Shown: one piece after another, positions 6,855 through 15,572 of the stretch
How the letters are laid out: the number at the start of each line of letters is the position of its first letter
How positions within the stretch are numbered: the first letter of the stretch is position 1
Source: JBBRYW01 sp038253945
GTDB lineage: Bacteria; Actinomycetota; Thermoleophilia; Gaiellales; Gaiellaceae
Reading direction: 5' to 3'
Length of the DNA stretch: 64,000 nt
Assembly: GCA_038253945.1 (NCBI GenBank)
Contig: JBBSGR010000008.1
Span: 1-64,000 of the forward strand
Program-made: the position numbers and the translations under genes
The notes under the pieces: model-generated
The model's input: only the letters and a program-made list of their open reading frames with translations
What the model was told of the DNA's origin: nothing
The model's database searches: none

Positions 6855-8554
6855 GGTAGCGCCGCCGCCAGCCGTTTCAGGCGCCGATCCTTGAACCACG
6901 GGCGGAGCGCGATCTGAGCCGGCGCCAGATGCCCGTAGACGAGCAAGCCGTGTCCTGGTCGCATTTCGCGGAGTGCATTGGCCGGCGCGAGGCTTCTGTA
7001 CGCAACCGATTCCGTCGTCGAGCGCTTCCCACCGGCGCCGCTTGTCGAGGAGACCTGGCGTACCTCCTCGTCCCCGAGCAGTCGTGCGATGTAGTCGAGC
7101 GTCTGCGCGTCGGCGATCCCGGAGAGGATGACCTTCGCGCGGTGGTTGGACACGATCGTAGGCGCGCGATCTCGCCCGTACACCGCGTTGACCTGCGCCA
7201 TGTCCTGGAAGACCGAGACGAGCTGGATCCCCTGTCCGGCCCCGGTCGACGCGAGCGTCGCCAGATCTCGAAGCGGCGCGATATTCGCGCACTCGTCGAG
7301 GACGAGGAGGAGCGGGGGGTCGAGCGGCTTGCCCGTCTCGGTAGCGCGCTCGTACGCGCCAGCGACGATCTCCTGTACGAGTGTCGCGAACAGCGGCTGA
7401 AGCCGACGTTGCTCGTGGGCCGGCGCACACAGGTACGCGGTGTGATGGCCGCCGTCGAGTAGGCGCTCCGCGCGCAGCTCCGGCAAGAGCGCTGAGGCAA
7501 GAACGCCTGGGTCGGCGTACGCGGCGAGAACCGTTTCCGCCGTCGTGTAGATACCTGAGCGAGTGCGGTCGTCGCGAAGTGTCGACGCTTGAAACGCCGT
7601 CAGAGCCGCCTCGTCGCCCGCGAGCTCGAGCGCCTCGAATACCTCCTCCTGCGCCTGCGAATCGACCCAGCGGACGACATCCGCCATGGTGCCGTCCGTC
7701 GCCGCAGCGGCAAGCAGAATCGGCGCCAGCAGTTTCGCGGCCGCCGCGTACCAGAACTCCGCGTTCTCGACGCCCGCGTTTCCGCGGCCCGCGGCCGCAC
7801 CCAGCCAGGCGGCGACCCGTTGCGCGCCCTGCCAACTTGCGCAGCCGGCAAGCGGCGTCCATCCCGCGCCCGGGATTCCGGTTCCACCAGTCGGGTCGTA
7901 GACCCAAACGCGGCCCTCTCGGATGTTCGATCTGGCGGCGAGCGTCTCGCGCAGGAGATCCGTCTTGACGGACGTCGCGACGACGGGGCCGCGCCACTCG
8001 AGAATCGCGGGCACCGCGAAGCCGGAAGTCTTGCCTGTCTGCACCGGCCCGATCACGATCGCTGACTGCCGGGGCTCAGCGGCGACGAGCCGGCCGCCTA
8101 CGAGTCCGAGTGTCAGGCGGCCCGGCGCCGGCTCGCGAATCCGAATGGGGCGAAGATCGCGCGGCCTCGCCCAACGGGCGCTCGCACCGCTACCCGCCCG
8201 GCCGCGCGCACGCCGGCGCAGGAGGAGGGCGACGGCGGCAACGAGCGGGGTCGCCATGACGCCGAGCGTGGCGTAGAAAGCGGTGGCATCAGGAATGAGG
8301 CGCCGCTCGGAAGAGGGCCATGCCTGCGCCGGGTCGCCGACGTGCTTCCCGAAGCGGACCAGGATGCTTCCCATCTCCGGGAGTCCCGTGCCTGGCCACG
8401 CGCCATGAAAGAGCCGCGCGGAGACCTCGCCCGTGAGCCACAGTGCCGCCCCGGCGCATATCGCCGCGCCGAGCAGCCAGAGACCGAGGATCTCGAGCGG
8501 GCCCGGCTCGTCGCCCGACAGGGGAAACCGAGGCGGCTTTCGCGCGGCGCTCAC
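6851..8554 (-). CDS. TraG/VirD4-family conjugative coupling protein (567 aa)
   Basis: Two N-terminal membrane spans (about 20-43 and 95-112) precede a RecA-like ATPase with Walker A GPVQTGKTS (169-177), Walker B LLLVLDECAN (about 414-423) and the downstream TraG-type block GAGQGIQLVSVFQDMAQ. This is the layout of T4SS coupling proteins, which recruit the nucleoprotein substrate to the channel at the inner membrane. The GTG start at 8554 overlaps the stop of the VirB4-like gene (GTGA). A longer in-frame extension upstream is a shadow of that gene. Confidence 0.9.
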   Translation of the reverse strand: MSAARKPPRFPLSGDEPGPLEILGLWLLGAAICAGAALWLTGEVSARLFHGAWPGTGLPEMGSILVRFGKHVGDPAQAWPSSERRLIPDATAFYATLGVMATPLVAAVALLLRRRARGRAGSGASARWARPRDLRPIRIREPAPGRLTLGLVGGRLVAAEPRQSAIVIGPVQTGKTSGFAVPAILEWRGPVVATSVKTDLLRETLAARSNIREGRVWVYDPTGGTGIPGAGWTPLAGCASWQGAQRVAAWLGAAAGRGNAGVENAEFWYAAAAKLLAPILLAAAATDGTMADVVRWVDSQAQEEVFEALELAGDEAALTAFQASTLRDDRTRSGIYTTAETVLAAYADPGVLASALLPELRAERLLDGGHHTAYLCAPAHEQRRLQPLFATLVQEIVAGAYERATETGKPLDPPLLLVLDECANIAPLRDLATLASTGAGQGIQLVSVFQDMAQVNAVYGRDRAPTIVSNHRAKVILSGIADAQTLDYIARLLGDEEVRQVSSTSGAGGKRSTTESVAYRSLAPANALREMRPGHGLLVYGHLAPAQIALRPWFKDRRLKRLAAALP

Positions 8555-9798
8555 GCGGCCGTCCTCACGGCCATCCGCGCGTCGGTATCGACGAGTTCGT
8601 GCTCGAAGCGGGAAAGCCGGTGCTGCACGAGGAATGAGCGCTGACCGACCTTCCACAGCGCCCAGCCGCGGCGAAGGTGCGGCAAGAGCTCGGCCTCCGT
8701 GTCCGTCAGTCCGAGGAGCTCCCTTGCTTGTGCGAGCTGGTCCGGTGGCTGCGCGTAGACGACTTTCGTCTCCGCGTCTGCAAGCAGGCCTTCGGCGAGG
8801 CGCACCTCCCGCGATCCTTCTGCGCCGACCGAGCGCAGATCGGACAGCCGATGCATGACGACGACGTTCTGCGCCCCGAGCCCGCGAGAGAGCTTGAACG
8901 ATTGCTGCAGCCACTCGCCGATGCCGAGGTTCGAGACGATCCGCCATGCCTCGTCGACGACGACGATGCGCTTCGCGCTCCGCTCGTCCGTCTCGGCTTC
9001 GATCATCGCCTGCAGCCACGCTGTGGCGCAGGTCATCAGGATGCCGAGCGCCGTCGTGTGTGTATTGAGCACCGCGCGGAGATTGAGGATGACGAGCGGC
9101 GCCGAGAGGTCGAGGCCCGGAGTCGTCGGGCCGTCGAACATTCCGCGCAGGTTTCCCGAGCAGAGCTGGTCGAGCGCGAACGCCATCGGTCGCGTCGCCG
9201 CGGCGAACTCCTCGACCGGCATGGCGAGCGCGTCCGCCATCTCGGCCGGCGCGTGTATGAGCACGTCCACGACAGCCGGGAGAGTCGGCTCGTCAGCCGA
9301 CCGGCGTTCGAGGACGCGAAGCGCCTCCTGGGCCGAGCGCTTCTCCTCCGGGGTGAGCGGTCGCTCGAGCGCGGCCGCCGCCACGCTGTAGAGCAGATTC
9401 AGTTGACGCTCGGGGCCTGCCTGGGGCGTCAGCGGATTGAGTCGCACGCGGCCGCCGGGTGAGAGCGCGATCGGCGTCACGCCCATGGCCGCTGCGAGCC
9501 GCTCGTATTCGCCCTTGACGTCGACGATCCATGCTTGGCGCCCGAATACGGCCTGGCGAAGCACGTACGTCTTCACGAGGCTCGATTTGGCGCGACCGAC
9601 GATCCCGATCACCACCGCGTTGGGGCTCGTCAGCTCTTGGCCGTACAGCTCCCAGGGGTCGTAGCAGAACGAGCCTCCGTAGACGTCGCGGCCGATGTAG
9701 ACGCCTCGGCCCCCGAGCCCACCTTCCGCGACGAACGGATATGCGGCCTGGAGGTGCGCGGTCGTCGTCCGGTGCCCGGGCTGACCACGGACGTTCAC
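8551..9798 (-). CDS. VirB4-like type IV secretion ATPase (415 aa)
   Basis: The protein corresponds to the C-terminal motor half of VirB4/TraC. A P-loop region GIVGRAKSS lies at 65-73 and Walker B IVVVDEAWR at about 288-296, followed by SFKLSRGLGAQNVVVMHRLS. The P-loop has Ala where the Gly before Lys is expected (GRAKS, not GRGKS), which may lower nucleotide binding. In this actinobacterial T4SS type the VirB4 N-terminal part is thought to be supplied by the preceding SCO6880-type protein. It overlaps both neighbours by four bases. Confidence 0.9.
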   Translation of the reverse strand: MNVRGQPGHRTTTAHLQAAYPFVAEGGLGGRGVYIGRDVYGGSFCYDPWELYGQELTSPNAVVIGIVGRAKSSLVKTYVLRQAVFGRQAWIVDVKGEYERLAAAMGVTPIALSPGGRVRLNPLTPQAGPERQLNLLYSVAAAALERPLTPEEKRSAQEALRVLERRSADEPTLPAVVDVLIHAPAEMADALAMPVEEFAAATRPMAFALDQLCSGNLRGMFDGPTTPGLDLSAPLVILNLRAVLNTHTTALGILMTCATAWLQAMIEAETDERSAKRIVVVDEAWRIVSNLGIGEWLQQSFKLSRGLGAQNVVVMHRLSDLRSVGAEGSREVRLAEGLLADAETKVVYAQPPDQLAQARELLGLTDTEAELLPHLRRGWALWKVGQRSFLVQHRLSRFEHELVDTDARMAVRTAA

Positions 9799-11300
9799 CG
9801 CAACCCGCGACCCAGCGGCAACGTGTAGGTGAACGCCTCCTCCTGTTGACCGTAAAGGCGAAGGAGCTCGAGCCGCGCCATCTGCGCCGCGTGCTCGACC
9901 TCCGAGCAGTGCCGCTCGAGCTCCGCGTCCGACCGAGCCGAGACGGTGACATAGCCGGCGTAGCGAACGGCAGCGTGGCCGTCCGCCAGCTCGTCTTCGC
10001 GCCGCACGGTGGCCTCCGCCATCCGCCGTCGGCGGGCTGTCTCCATGAATCCCATGCGGCCGCGGAGCTCCGTGTCCGCGAGGTCGCTCGTCCGGGACGC
10101 CTCGACCTCGCGGATCGCCCGCACGGGCGAGATTGGCTCGATCGTGACCGCAATCGCGCGAACCATCTGGGCGTGGAGAAGAAGGGGGGAGAGAAAGGCC
10201 GGTCCGACTTCTGTCCGCGGCCAGCTCGCGATCCAGTACGTCGCATGGAGTGCGCCGTCGGAGCGGTACGAAGACCAGCTCGCTTCCGCGCCGACCGGCC
10301 AGGCGACGCCCTCGTCGATCCCGTCGCGGTCACGATCCATCGCCGCCAGACGCGCCAGACCCGGGCGCGACCAGGGGTCGAAGGCGACTCGAATCGTGCT
10401 CGCCACCATGCCCGGCCGAAGAGCCCCGACGACTCGGACATCTGCCGCGGAGAGCCGTTCGCCGAGTGCTTCCAGCTCGCGTAACAACACGGTGCAGGCG
10501 CCGGCGTCCGCACCGTCCTTGCCGCCGGCGCGCTTGATCTGGCGCCACGCCCGCTTCGCGTCGATCTGCAGGCAGACGAACAGCTCGTGATCTTTGGTCA
10601 CGCTGGGTGCCGAGCTGACGAGATCGAGGTACGACTGCATGGCGAGCGACTCGAGCGGCACGCTCCCGCGATCCCACGCCTCGCCGAGATAGCGGCCGAT
10701 CTCGTCCCCGTCGGCCGGAACAGTCCGCTCGAGCCACTGGATTCGGCTCACCGGACTGCCCTCGCGTGCGAGACCCGACAGCACGGCTCCCCAACCGGCC
10801 TGGCGTGCCTCCTGCTCGACCCGGTCGAGAAGGCCAAAGGACGAAACTCTCACCGCGAGCACCGCGGTATAGGTTCGGAAGCGCTGTTCTTTGATCACGC
10901 CGACCGCCTCGCCACGAAACGGCGCCGCGAGTATCTCGACGCCCGCGGCGGCTGGTGGCAGGACGACAGCCGGCTCGGGCGAAACGCCGGTGATGCCGGC
11001 CTGAGGCGAGCTCGAGAGATGACGATGGCCGGTTCGGATGCGCCGCGCCGAGAAGTTCACGGCAATCGGAAGCCACTCGTCGCACGCACGCCCCGCGACG
11101 GGCCAGAAGCAGAAGGTCAAGGCGCCGAGCACGAGGACGAGTGCCGCCAAGAGCCCGCCGATCCCTCCGAGCACCCGCATGAGGATCACGCCGATCGTCA
11201 GGCTCGCGGCAAGGGCGACCACTTGTGCCGTGCGGAGGGAGCCGACGAGACCTCGGCGCTCCAGCGGACCGAACCGGTACCGGCGAAGTCCCTCGGCCAC
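9795..11300 (-). CDS. SCO6880-family T4SS membrane protein (501 aa)
   Basis: Two adjacent hydrophobic segments at about 25-70 (VVALAASLTIGVILMRVL, LLAALVLVLGALTFCFWPVA) are followed by a long soluble region with QWLERTVPADGDEIGRYLGE and RAIAVTIEPISPVRAIREVE. This matches SCO6880-type proteins of actinobacterial conjugative elements, which combine VirB3-like spans with a VirB4 N-terminal-like domain. It starts with GTG at 11300, three bases after the TrbL-like gene, and its stop overlaps the VirB4 gene. It most likely anchors the ATPase at the membrane. Confidence 0.88.
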   Translation of the reverse strand: MAEGLRRYRFGPLERRGLVGSLRTAQVVALAASLTIGVILMRVLGGIGGLLAALVLVLGALTFCFWPVAGRACDEWLPIAVNFSARRIRTGHRHLSSSPQAGITGVSPEPAVVLPPAAAGVEILAAPFRGEAVGVIKEQRFRTYTAVLAVRVSSFGLLDRVEQEARQAGWGAVLSGLAREGSPVSRIQWLERTVPADGDEIGRYLGEAWDRGSVPLESLAMQSYLDLVSSAPSVTKDHELFVCLQIDAKRAWRQIKRAGGKDGADAGACTVLLRELEALGERLSAADVRVVGALRPGMVASTIRVAFDPWSRPGLARLAAMDRDRDGIDEGVAWPVGAEASWSSYRSDGALHATYWIASWPRTEVGPAFLSPLLLHAQMVRAIAVTIEPISPVRAIREVEASRTSDLADTELRGRMGFMETARRRRMAEATVRREDELADGHAAVRYAGYVTVSARSDAELERHCSEVEHAAQMARLELLRLYGQQEEAFTYTLPLGRGLR

Positions 11301-11303
11301 GGG

Positions 11304-12710
11304 CTACCGTTCCTCGGTCGGCGGCGGATCGGGTGGCCGCTGGGGCTGTCGAGATCGTGGCTCCGAGTCGAGCCGCGGGCCTGGAGGTGCGGGTTCGGTG
11401 CGCACGGGAGTGTCCTTGCCTGGCGGTTGGTCGACGACGGCGGTCGTTCTTTCGCGAGGCCCGTACGTCGCGCCGCTGGCGCCGCTCGACGGGAATGTTT
11501 CCCGGTCCGACCGCGTGTCGCGCGTCGCGTCGGACGAGGACCTCGTCGCCGACGACGACGTGTGCTCGCTTCTTTCGACGCGGCTGTACGTCGTGCCGCT
11601 GGCGACCGGATACGCCGGCGACGCCGAAGCCCGTGAATGCCGATCCATCGCCTGCCGCATGTACGCGGCAGGGCTCTGCACGCCGGCGGACGTCGCTGCG
11701 CCACTCATCGACGAGCGCTGCATGATGACGCTCGTGGCGGCGATCTCCATCATCGGAAGCAACCGCAGAAGCGCAAACGGCGACCAGGCGGCGAGCACCA
11801 GGAGCGCAGCGCCCGCGATCATCCGCTCGAAGAGGTGCCCGTCATCCGGTCCGCCCCCCGCGTTCGTGATCGCGGCGGAGGCGAGGCTGATGATCGCCAC
11901 GATGACGAATTTTGCGAGGACGACGCCGATCAGGAACTCGACCAGTCGGCGGGCGTAGCGGCTCGTAGCGGGCCAGATCATCGCTACGAAGGAGAGTGGG
12001 ATGAAGAACAGAGCGATGTAGATCGCGGCGTCCCGGATCACCATCTCGAGCCAGAGGACGAACGCGCCGATTGCCAGGATGATCGCTCCGAGGAAGATTC
12101 CGAACAGCGGAATTGCGTCGGCTGAGTTGTCGTCGAGCGCATGCTTGTATGCCTGGCCGACCGATTTGAGGAGGCCGTCGGATTTGCCGCCGAGGCCGTG
12201 CGTGACGATGGCCGACAGGTCGTCGGTGATCTCGATCAGCAGGTGTGTCCCCACCACGGCCGCCGCCGCGAGGATGAACGCCATCGGCAGGTAGCCGAAT
12301 GCGGCGCGAAGGAGTACCCAGATGTCCTGCCGCATGAGCGCCTGCATCACCGCGAGAAGCAGTAGAGGCAACGCCAGAACGCCTGCGACCGCGACCATCG
12401 AGCGGTACTGGGTCACGAACCAGGCCGCCTCGACATTGGGGCTGGCGGTTGAGTCGATGAGGTCACCGACCTTGCCGGTGACCCAGACCGCCGCATTCGT
12501 CACCCAGACCGTCACGCCGCGCATGACGAAGTCGCCGGCGGCGCCGGCGACGCGGCCGGCGAGCTGACCCGCGACGTCGCAGACCAGGCCTGTACCGGGC
12601 AGGTCGCACGGGTTCGGAAGAGGCACCTGCGCGCGGGCCGGCGGTGCTTGTGCGCCAACGGCGAGCATCGCGACAAGGAGCGCAGCGGTTGTTCTGAGCC
12701 TCATGTTCAT
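11304..12710 (-). CDS. TrbL/VirB6-like polytopic channel protein
   Basis: A signal-like N-terminus (TTAALLVAMLAVGAQA) is followed by a hydrophilic segment and at least six hydrophobic spans between about residues 95 and 330 (for example MVAVAGVLALPLLLLAVMQA and AIYIALFFIPLSFVAMIWPA). A proline/serine-rich cytoplasmic tail of ~120 residues ends PPDPPPTEER. This is the TrbL/VirB6 pattern of the inner-membrane channel of T4SS. ATG at 12710 is preferred because a start at 12731 would run into the previous gene; 12704 is also possible. Confidence 0.82.
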   Translation of the reverse strand: MNMRLRTTAALLVAMLAVGAQAPPARAQVPLPNPCDLPGTGLVCDVAGQLAGRVAGAAGDFVMRGVTVWVTNAAVWVTGKVGDLIDSTASPNVEAAWFVTQYRSMVAVAGVLALPLLLLAVMQALMRQDIWVLLRAAFGYLPMAFILAAAAVVGTHLLIEITDDLSAIVTHGLGGKSDGLLKSVGQAYKHALDDNSADAIPLFGIFLGAIILAIGAFVLWLEMVIRDAAIYIALFFIPLSFVAMIWPATSRYARRLVEFLIGVVLAKFVIVAIISLASAAITNAGGGPDDGHLFERMIAGAALLVLAAWSPFALLRLLPMMEIAATSVIMQRSSMSGAATSAGVQSPAAYMRQAMDRHSRASASPAYPVASGTTYSRVERSEHTSSSATRSSSDATRDTRSDRETFPSSGASGATYGPRERTTAVVDQPPGKDTPVRTEPAPPGPRLDSEPRSRQPQRPPDPPPTEER

Positions 12711-12717
12711 GCCGAAC

Positions 12718-13410
12718 CTATGGCAGGTCATGCCTGAACTCCTCGAATTGCGGGACGGAGGCGAAGAGCTCGCCAGGTGGCGTCGTGATTGCCGAGGCGG
12801 GGAGCGGCGGTGTCGGGCCCGGCGCGCTGCTCAGAGCCTTCACCTTCCAGGTTCCGTCTTCCCAGGAGAGGGAGACGGTCTCGGTGCGCCACGTCTGCTG
12901 CGGCTCTGTCGTCGCTCCGCTTCCGACGATGCCGACGCGCCAGACGGACACTGCCGCCGCGCGCGGAGAGAACCGGTCGAGGCGATAGCCGACGGGTGCT
13001 GCGCGCAGGATGACTAGCGGCTCGGGGGTCGTCCCGACGCCAAGCTGCAGACGGGCCTGCGCCCCCGCGCGCGCGTACGCGCGCGCGAGGTCGTCCTCCC
13101 CGTTCGACGTGGCAATCGTGGAGATCGTCCTGCGGAGGCGCGCTGGGCTGAGGAGCGTCGGCCCGTCGAGCGATGCGAGGTACGTGCTCGCGGCCGCGGC
13201 AGCACCCGCTTGCGTGCGGGCGTAAGCGGATGGGCGCTGCCGCGTTGCGTGCGGGCGGCTGGACGAGCGATCGCTGGGCAATCCCGTCGAAGGCTTGGTC
13301 ACGGTGAAGGTCGACCGCGACGCCGCTCCGCCGCTCCGCCTACCGATCGCGACGCCGATCGCGAAGAGCAGGACCCCCACGAGCCCGACTGCCAGCCAGG
13401 ATCGGCGCAC
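12718..13410 (-). CDS. VirB8/TcpC-like single-span transfer protein (230 aa)
   Basis: A single N-terminal membrane span (WLAVGLVGVLLFAIGVAIG) is followed by a linker and a globular domain ending with the strand-rich VSVWRVGIVGSG and TWRTETVSLSWEDGTWKVKA. That C-terminal pattern is typical of NTF2-fold VirB8/TcpC scaffolds that link channel subunits. The family assignment rests on topology and operon position. GTG at 13410 was chosen because it lies just after the previous stop (13415); the in-frame TTG at 13434 would overlap that gene. Confidence 0.7.
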   Translation of the reverse strand: MRRSWLAVGLVGVLLFAIGVAIGRRSGGAASRSTFTVTKPSTGLPSDRSSSRPHATRQRPSAYARTQAGAAAAASTYLASLDGPTLLSPARLRRTISTIATSNGEDDLARAYARAGAQARLQLGVGTTPEPLVILRAAPVGYRLDRFSPRAAAVSVWRVGIVGSGATTEPQQTWRTETVSLSWEDGTWKVKALSSAPGPTPPLPASAITTPPGELFASVPQFEEFRHDLP

Positions 13411-13414
13411 CGCT

Positions 13415-13723
13415 CTACTTGACCGTGTTGCCAAGGTCCTCGAAGAACGCGATGATCGCCGGCGCCGCCCCGATCAGGAGCGCCGCGCCCGCGGAGATCA
13501 GCGTGCCGCGCTTTCCTGCCCCGGCGTGTTGATAGTTGCCCGAATGCGAGCTGAGCGCCCAGACCGCAGACGAGATGATCAGACCGGCGAGCGCTCCGAG
13601 GAGCGCCCAGAACGCGAGCCCGCCGACCAGCGACTGCAGCGCGTGGCTTCCGGGCAGCCCGTGAGCGTTCGGATTGCCGCCTAGCTTCGTCGCGGCGATG
13701 GCGATGGCCGAGAGGAGTTGCAT
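13415..13723 (-). CDS. DUF6112-like small membrane protein (102 aa)
   Basis: A small protein with two hydrophobic helices (LVGGLAFWALLGALAGLIIS and ISAGAALLIGAAPAIIAFF) separated by a basic, glycine-rich loop (GAGKRGT). This matches DUF6112-type proteins found beside SCO6880/VirB4 genes in actinobacterial elements, which may be the VirB2-like pilin or channel subunit. It lies three bases after the ParA-like gene and five bases before the VirB8-like gene. The pilin role is inference. Confidence 0.75.
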   Translation of the reverse strand: MQLLSAIAIAATKLGGNPNAHGLPGSHALQSLVGGLAFWALLGALAGLIISSAVWALSSHSGNYQHAGAGKRGTLISAGAALLIGAAPAIIAFFEDLGNTVK

Positions 13724-13726
13724 TGC

Positions 13727-14842
13727 CTACGACCTCCTTCCATTCGAGTCGTTGAAGCCCGCTGCCACCGCAGCAGCGAGCTGGAGGTACGCCTGGCGCG
13801 TCGCGGGCCGCACTTCTTCCACGACCGCTTCCGCGCCTGCCTCCAGGTGTGGATCCCAGGGAACGCGAACCGTCTCGCGACACCGGTAGGCGAAGTGCTC
13901 CTCGATTCGATCGAGGTCCAGCGCGCCGTCCGTCCCGCGAACACCGTTCACGACGGCAACCGCGCCCTCGACGAGCACGCGGTAGCCGTTCTCGATCAGC
14001 CAGTCGAGCGTGGAGCTTGCGGCGCGCGAGCCGTCGAGGCTCGGCGCCACGACGACGACGATTTGGTCGGCCGCATCGAGTATCCCGCGTGTCGCCGACT
14101 CGAGGACGCCGGTCCCTGTGTCGAGGCAGACGAGGTTGTAGTGCCGCTCGAGCAGCGCGATCGCGCGCCGGAACTCCCGCTCGCCGAGCGCCTGGGTGAT
14201 GCGTGGATCGTCGTCGGCGGCTACGACTTCCAGGCGGGTCGGAGCCTGCGAGGTGTAGGCGCGGATATCGGCGTACCGTTCAATGTCGGTCTCGTCGGCA
14301 AGCAGCGTGCTCACGGTCGCGGTCGTCTCCCGGCGAAGTCGGTGCGCGAGCGTCCCGGCGTCGGGGTTCCCGTCGAGTGCAACGACGCGGTCGCCTCGGT
14401 AGGCGGCGAAGGTATGCCCCGTGAGGAGACAGGTACTCGTCTTCCCGACGCCCCCCTTCCGGGAGATGAAGGCGATCTTGCGGCAACCGCGAATCGGTGT
14501 CTTCACGTGACCGATCAGCTCGCGCTGCCGGAGTTCTGCGGCGCTGGGTCCGACGTCCACCAGCCCGCCGCTTGCACGAAAGAGAGCGAGCCGCCATCCC
14601 CGTGCGGGACGTTGGCCGCGAACACGCAGAATCCGCTCCTCAGCGAAATCAGCCGCCGAAACATGGTCGGCGTCGGGCGCCGCCGCGGGCTGGCCACCGG
14701 CAACGTCAGTGGGGGTCGGAGATGCCTGCGGCGCGCTGGGCTCGGAGGGAGCCGCTAGCGGCACGGGCTCCTCCGCCCACAGTGTTGCGTCTGCGCTGTC
14801 CCCGTTATCCGCCGCCATTCCTGTGTCACTCAGTTGATCCAC
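13727..14842 (-). CDS. ParA/MinD-like ATPase, first gene of the transfer operon
   Basis: A proline/alanine-rich N-terminal region of ~100 residues precedes a deviant Walker A KGGVGKTS at 129-136 and conserved NLVCLDTGTG and DQIVVVVAPSLDGS. This is the MinD/ParA layout with an extended N-terminus, as in EspI-type proteins. It may position or energise the transfer machinery. The start is GTG at 14842, which lies inside operator site 1, or ATG at 14818. The gene faces the XRE regulator and begins an operon running down to 6348. Confidence 0.85.
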   Translation of the reverse strand: MDQLSDTGMAADNGDSADATLWAEEPVPLAAPSEPSAPQASPTPTDVAGGQPAAAPDADHVSAADFAEERILRVRGQRPARGWRLALFRASGGLVDVGPSAAELRQRELIGHVKTPIRGCRKIAFISRKGGVGKTSTCLLTGHTFAAYRGDRVVALDGNPDAGTLAHRLRRETTATVSTLLADETDIERYADIRAYTSQAPTRLEVVAADDDPRITQALGEREFRRAIALLERHYNLVCLDTGTGVLESATRGILDAADQIVVVVAPSLDGSRAASSTLDWLIENGYRVLVEGAVAVVNGVRGTDGALDLDRIEEHFAYRCRETVRVPWDPHLEAGAEAVVEEVRPATRQAYLQLAAAVAAGFNDSNGRRS

Positions 14843-14844
14843 TG
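14831..14844. promoter_or_regulatory. Operator palindrome, site 1
   Basis: CAGTTGATCCACTG matches the consensus CAGTnGATCnACTG. It covers the GTG start region of the ParA-like gene, just downstream of a possible -10 box (TATAGC on the minus strand). Confidence 0.65.
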
Positions 14845-14858
14845 CTATACGACCATAA

Positions 14859-14872
14859 CAGATGATCCACTG
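14859..14872. promoter_or_regulatory. Operator palindrome, site 2
   Basis: CAGATGATCCACTG has one change from the arm consensus. It is 28 bases from site 1, upstream of the transfer operon and on its promoter. Confidence 0.62.
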
Positions 14873-14935
14873 CCACGCAGATGAATCGCGGTGCTGTGGA
14901 GGACCCCGCGTATGATGCGAGAATCAGAGGTGGGG

Positions 14936-14949
14936 CAGTGGATCGACTG
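14936..14949. promoter_or_regulatory. Operator palindrome, site 3
   Basis: CAGTGGATCGACTG matches the consensus and lies 31 bases before the GTG start of the XRE regulator, suggesting autoregulation. Confidence 0.62.
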
Positions 14950-14980
14950 CCGCCTCTCCGATCAGGAGGACTCTCGAAGC

Positions 14981-15547
14981 GTGAGGCCGCGCCAGACTGC
15001 ACTCAGCCGGCTGTTGCAGGATCGCCGCGAGGCGGCCGGCTACTCGAGGGCTCGGGTCGGCGAACTCGTCGGTATCAAACCCGGCACAATCGAGGGTTGG
15101 GAGCTCGGCCGCGTTACCAAGCCCCCGATCCACGATGTGCTGCGGCTAGCCCACTTTCTGGGCATCGCCGCCGAGGAGATCCAGGCCGCCGTGTTCGAGG
15201 ACGCGGGCGAGGTGCCGACGGCTGCCGGCGCCTCCGGAGAGCAAGAAAGAAAGAAAGGACGCAAGCCTCGTCGCGCCGGCGCAGTCCCACTGCTCGAGGC
15301 TGCGTTTCGGCTGTTCGGCTGGTCCGATGAGGCGGAGGCCGCCGACGCGCTCGGAACCTCACCTGAGCGCGTCGCGCGCTGGCGGAGCGGCGTCGAGCAG
15401 ATGGAGTTTGCAGAGTACGTCGCACTCACGTCGATGATCGGCGTCGCGGCTGCCGAGGCAATGAAGGGCGACGATGCCCGCATCGCCGATCTCACTGCCG
15501 CGGCGCAGGCGCTCGGCGTCCGTCCCAGGATGGCTGAGGCGAAATAA
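14981..15547 (+). CDS. XRE-family regulator of the integrated element (188 aa)
   Basis: A Cro/C1-type HTH fills about residues 8-62 (LLQDRREAAGYSRARVGELV, then IEGWELGRVTKPPIHDVLRL). A lysine/arginine linker is followed by a second HTH-like region (EAADALGTSPERVARWRSGV). GTG at 14981 follows AGGAGG with an 11-base spacer. It is divergent from the transfer operon, with three copies of a 14-bp palindrome in the gap and three more at the element's other control regions. That makes it the natural candidate to bind them. Whether it represses or activates is unknown. Confidence 0.77.
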   Translation: MRPRQTALSRLLQDRREAAGYSRARVGELVGIKPGTIEGWELGRVTKPPIHDVLRLAHFLGIAAEEIQAAVFEDAGEVPTAAGASGEQERKKGRKPRRAGAVPLLEAAFRLFGWSDEAEAADALGTSPERVARWRSGVEQMEFAEYVALTSMIGVAAAEAMKGDDARIADLTAAAQALGVRPRMAEAK

Positions 15548-15572
15548 CGCCGCGCCGCGCCACGCCGGAGTG

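Noticed and set aside
6348..7997. A 549-codon minus-strand gene
   Set aside because: Most of it is Arg/Gly-rich antisense-frame translation over the TraG gene; only the last 169 codons from GTG 6854 look real.
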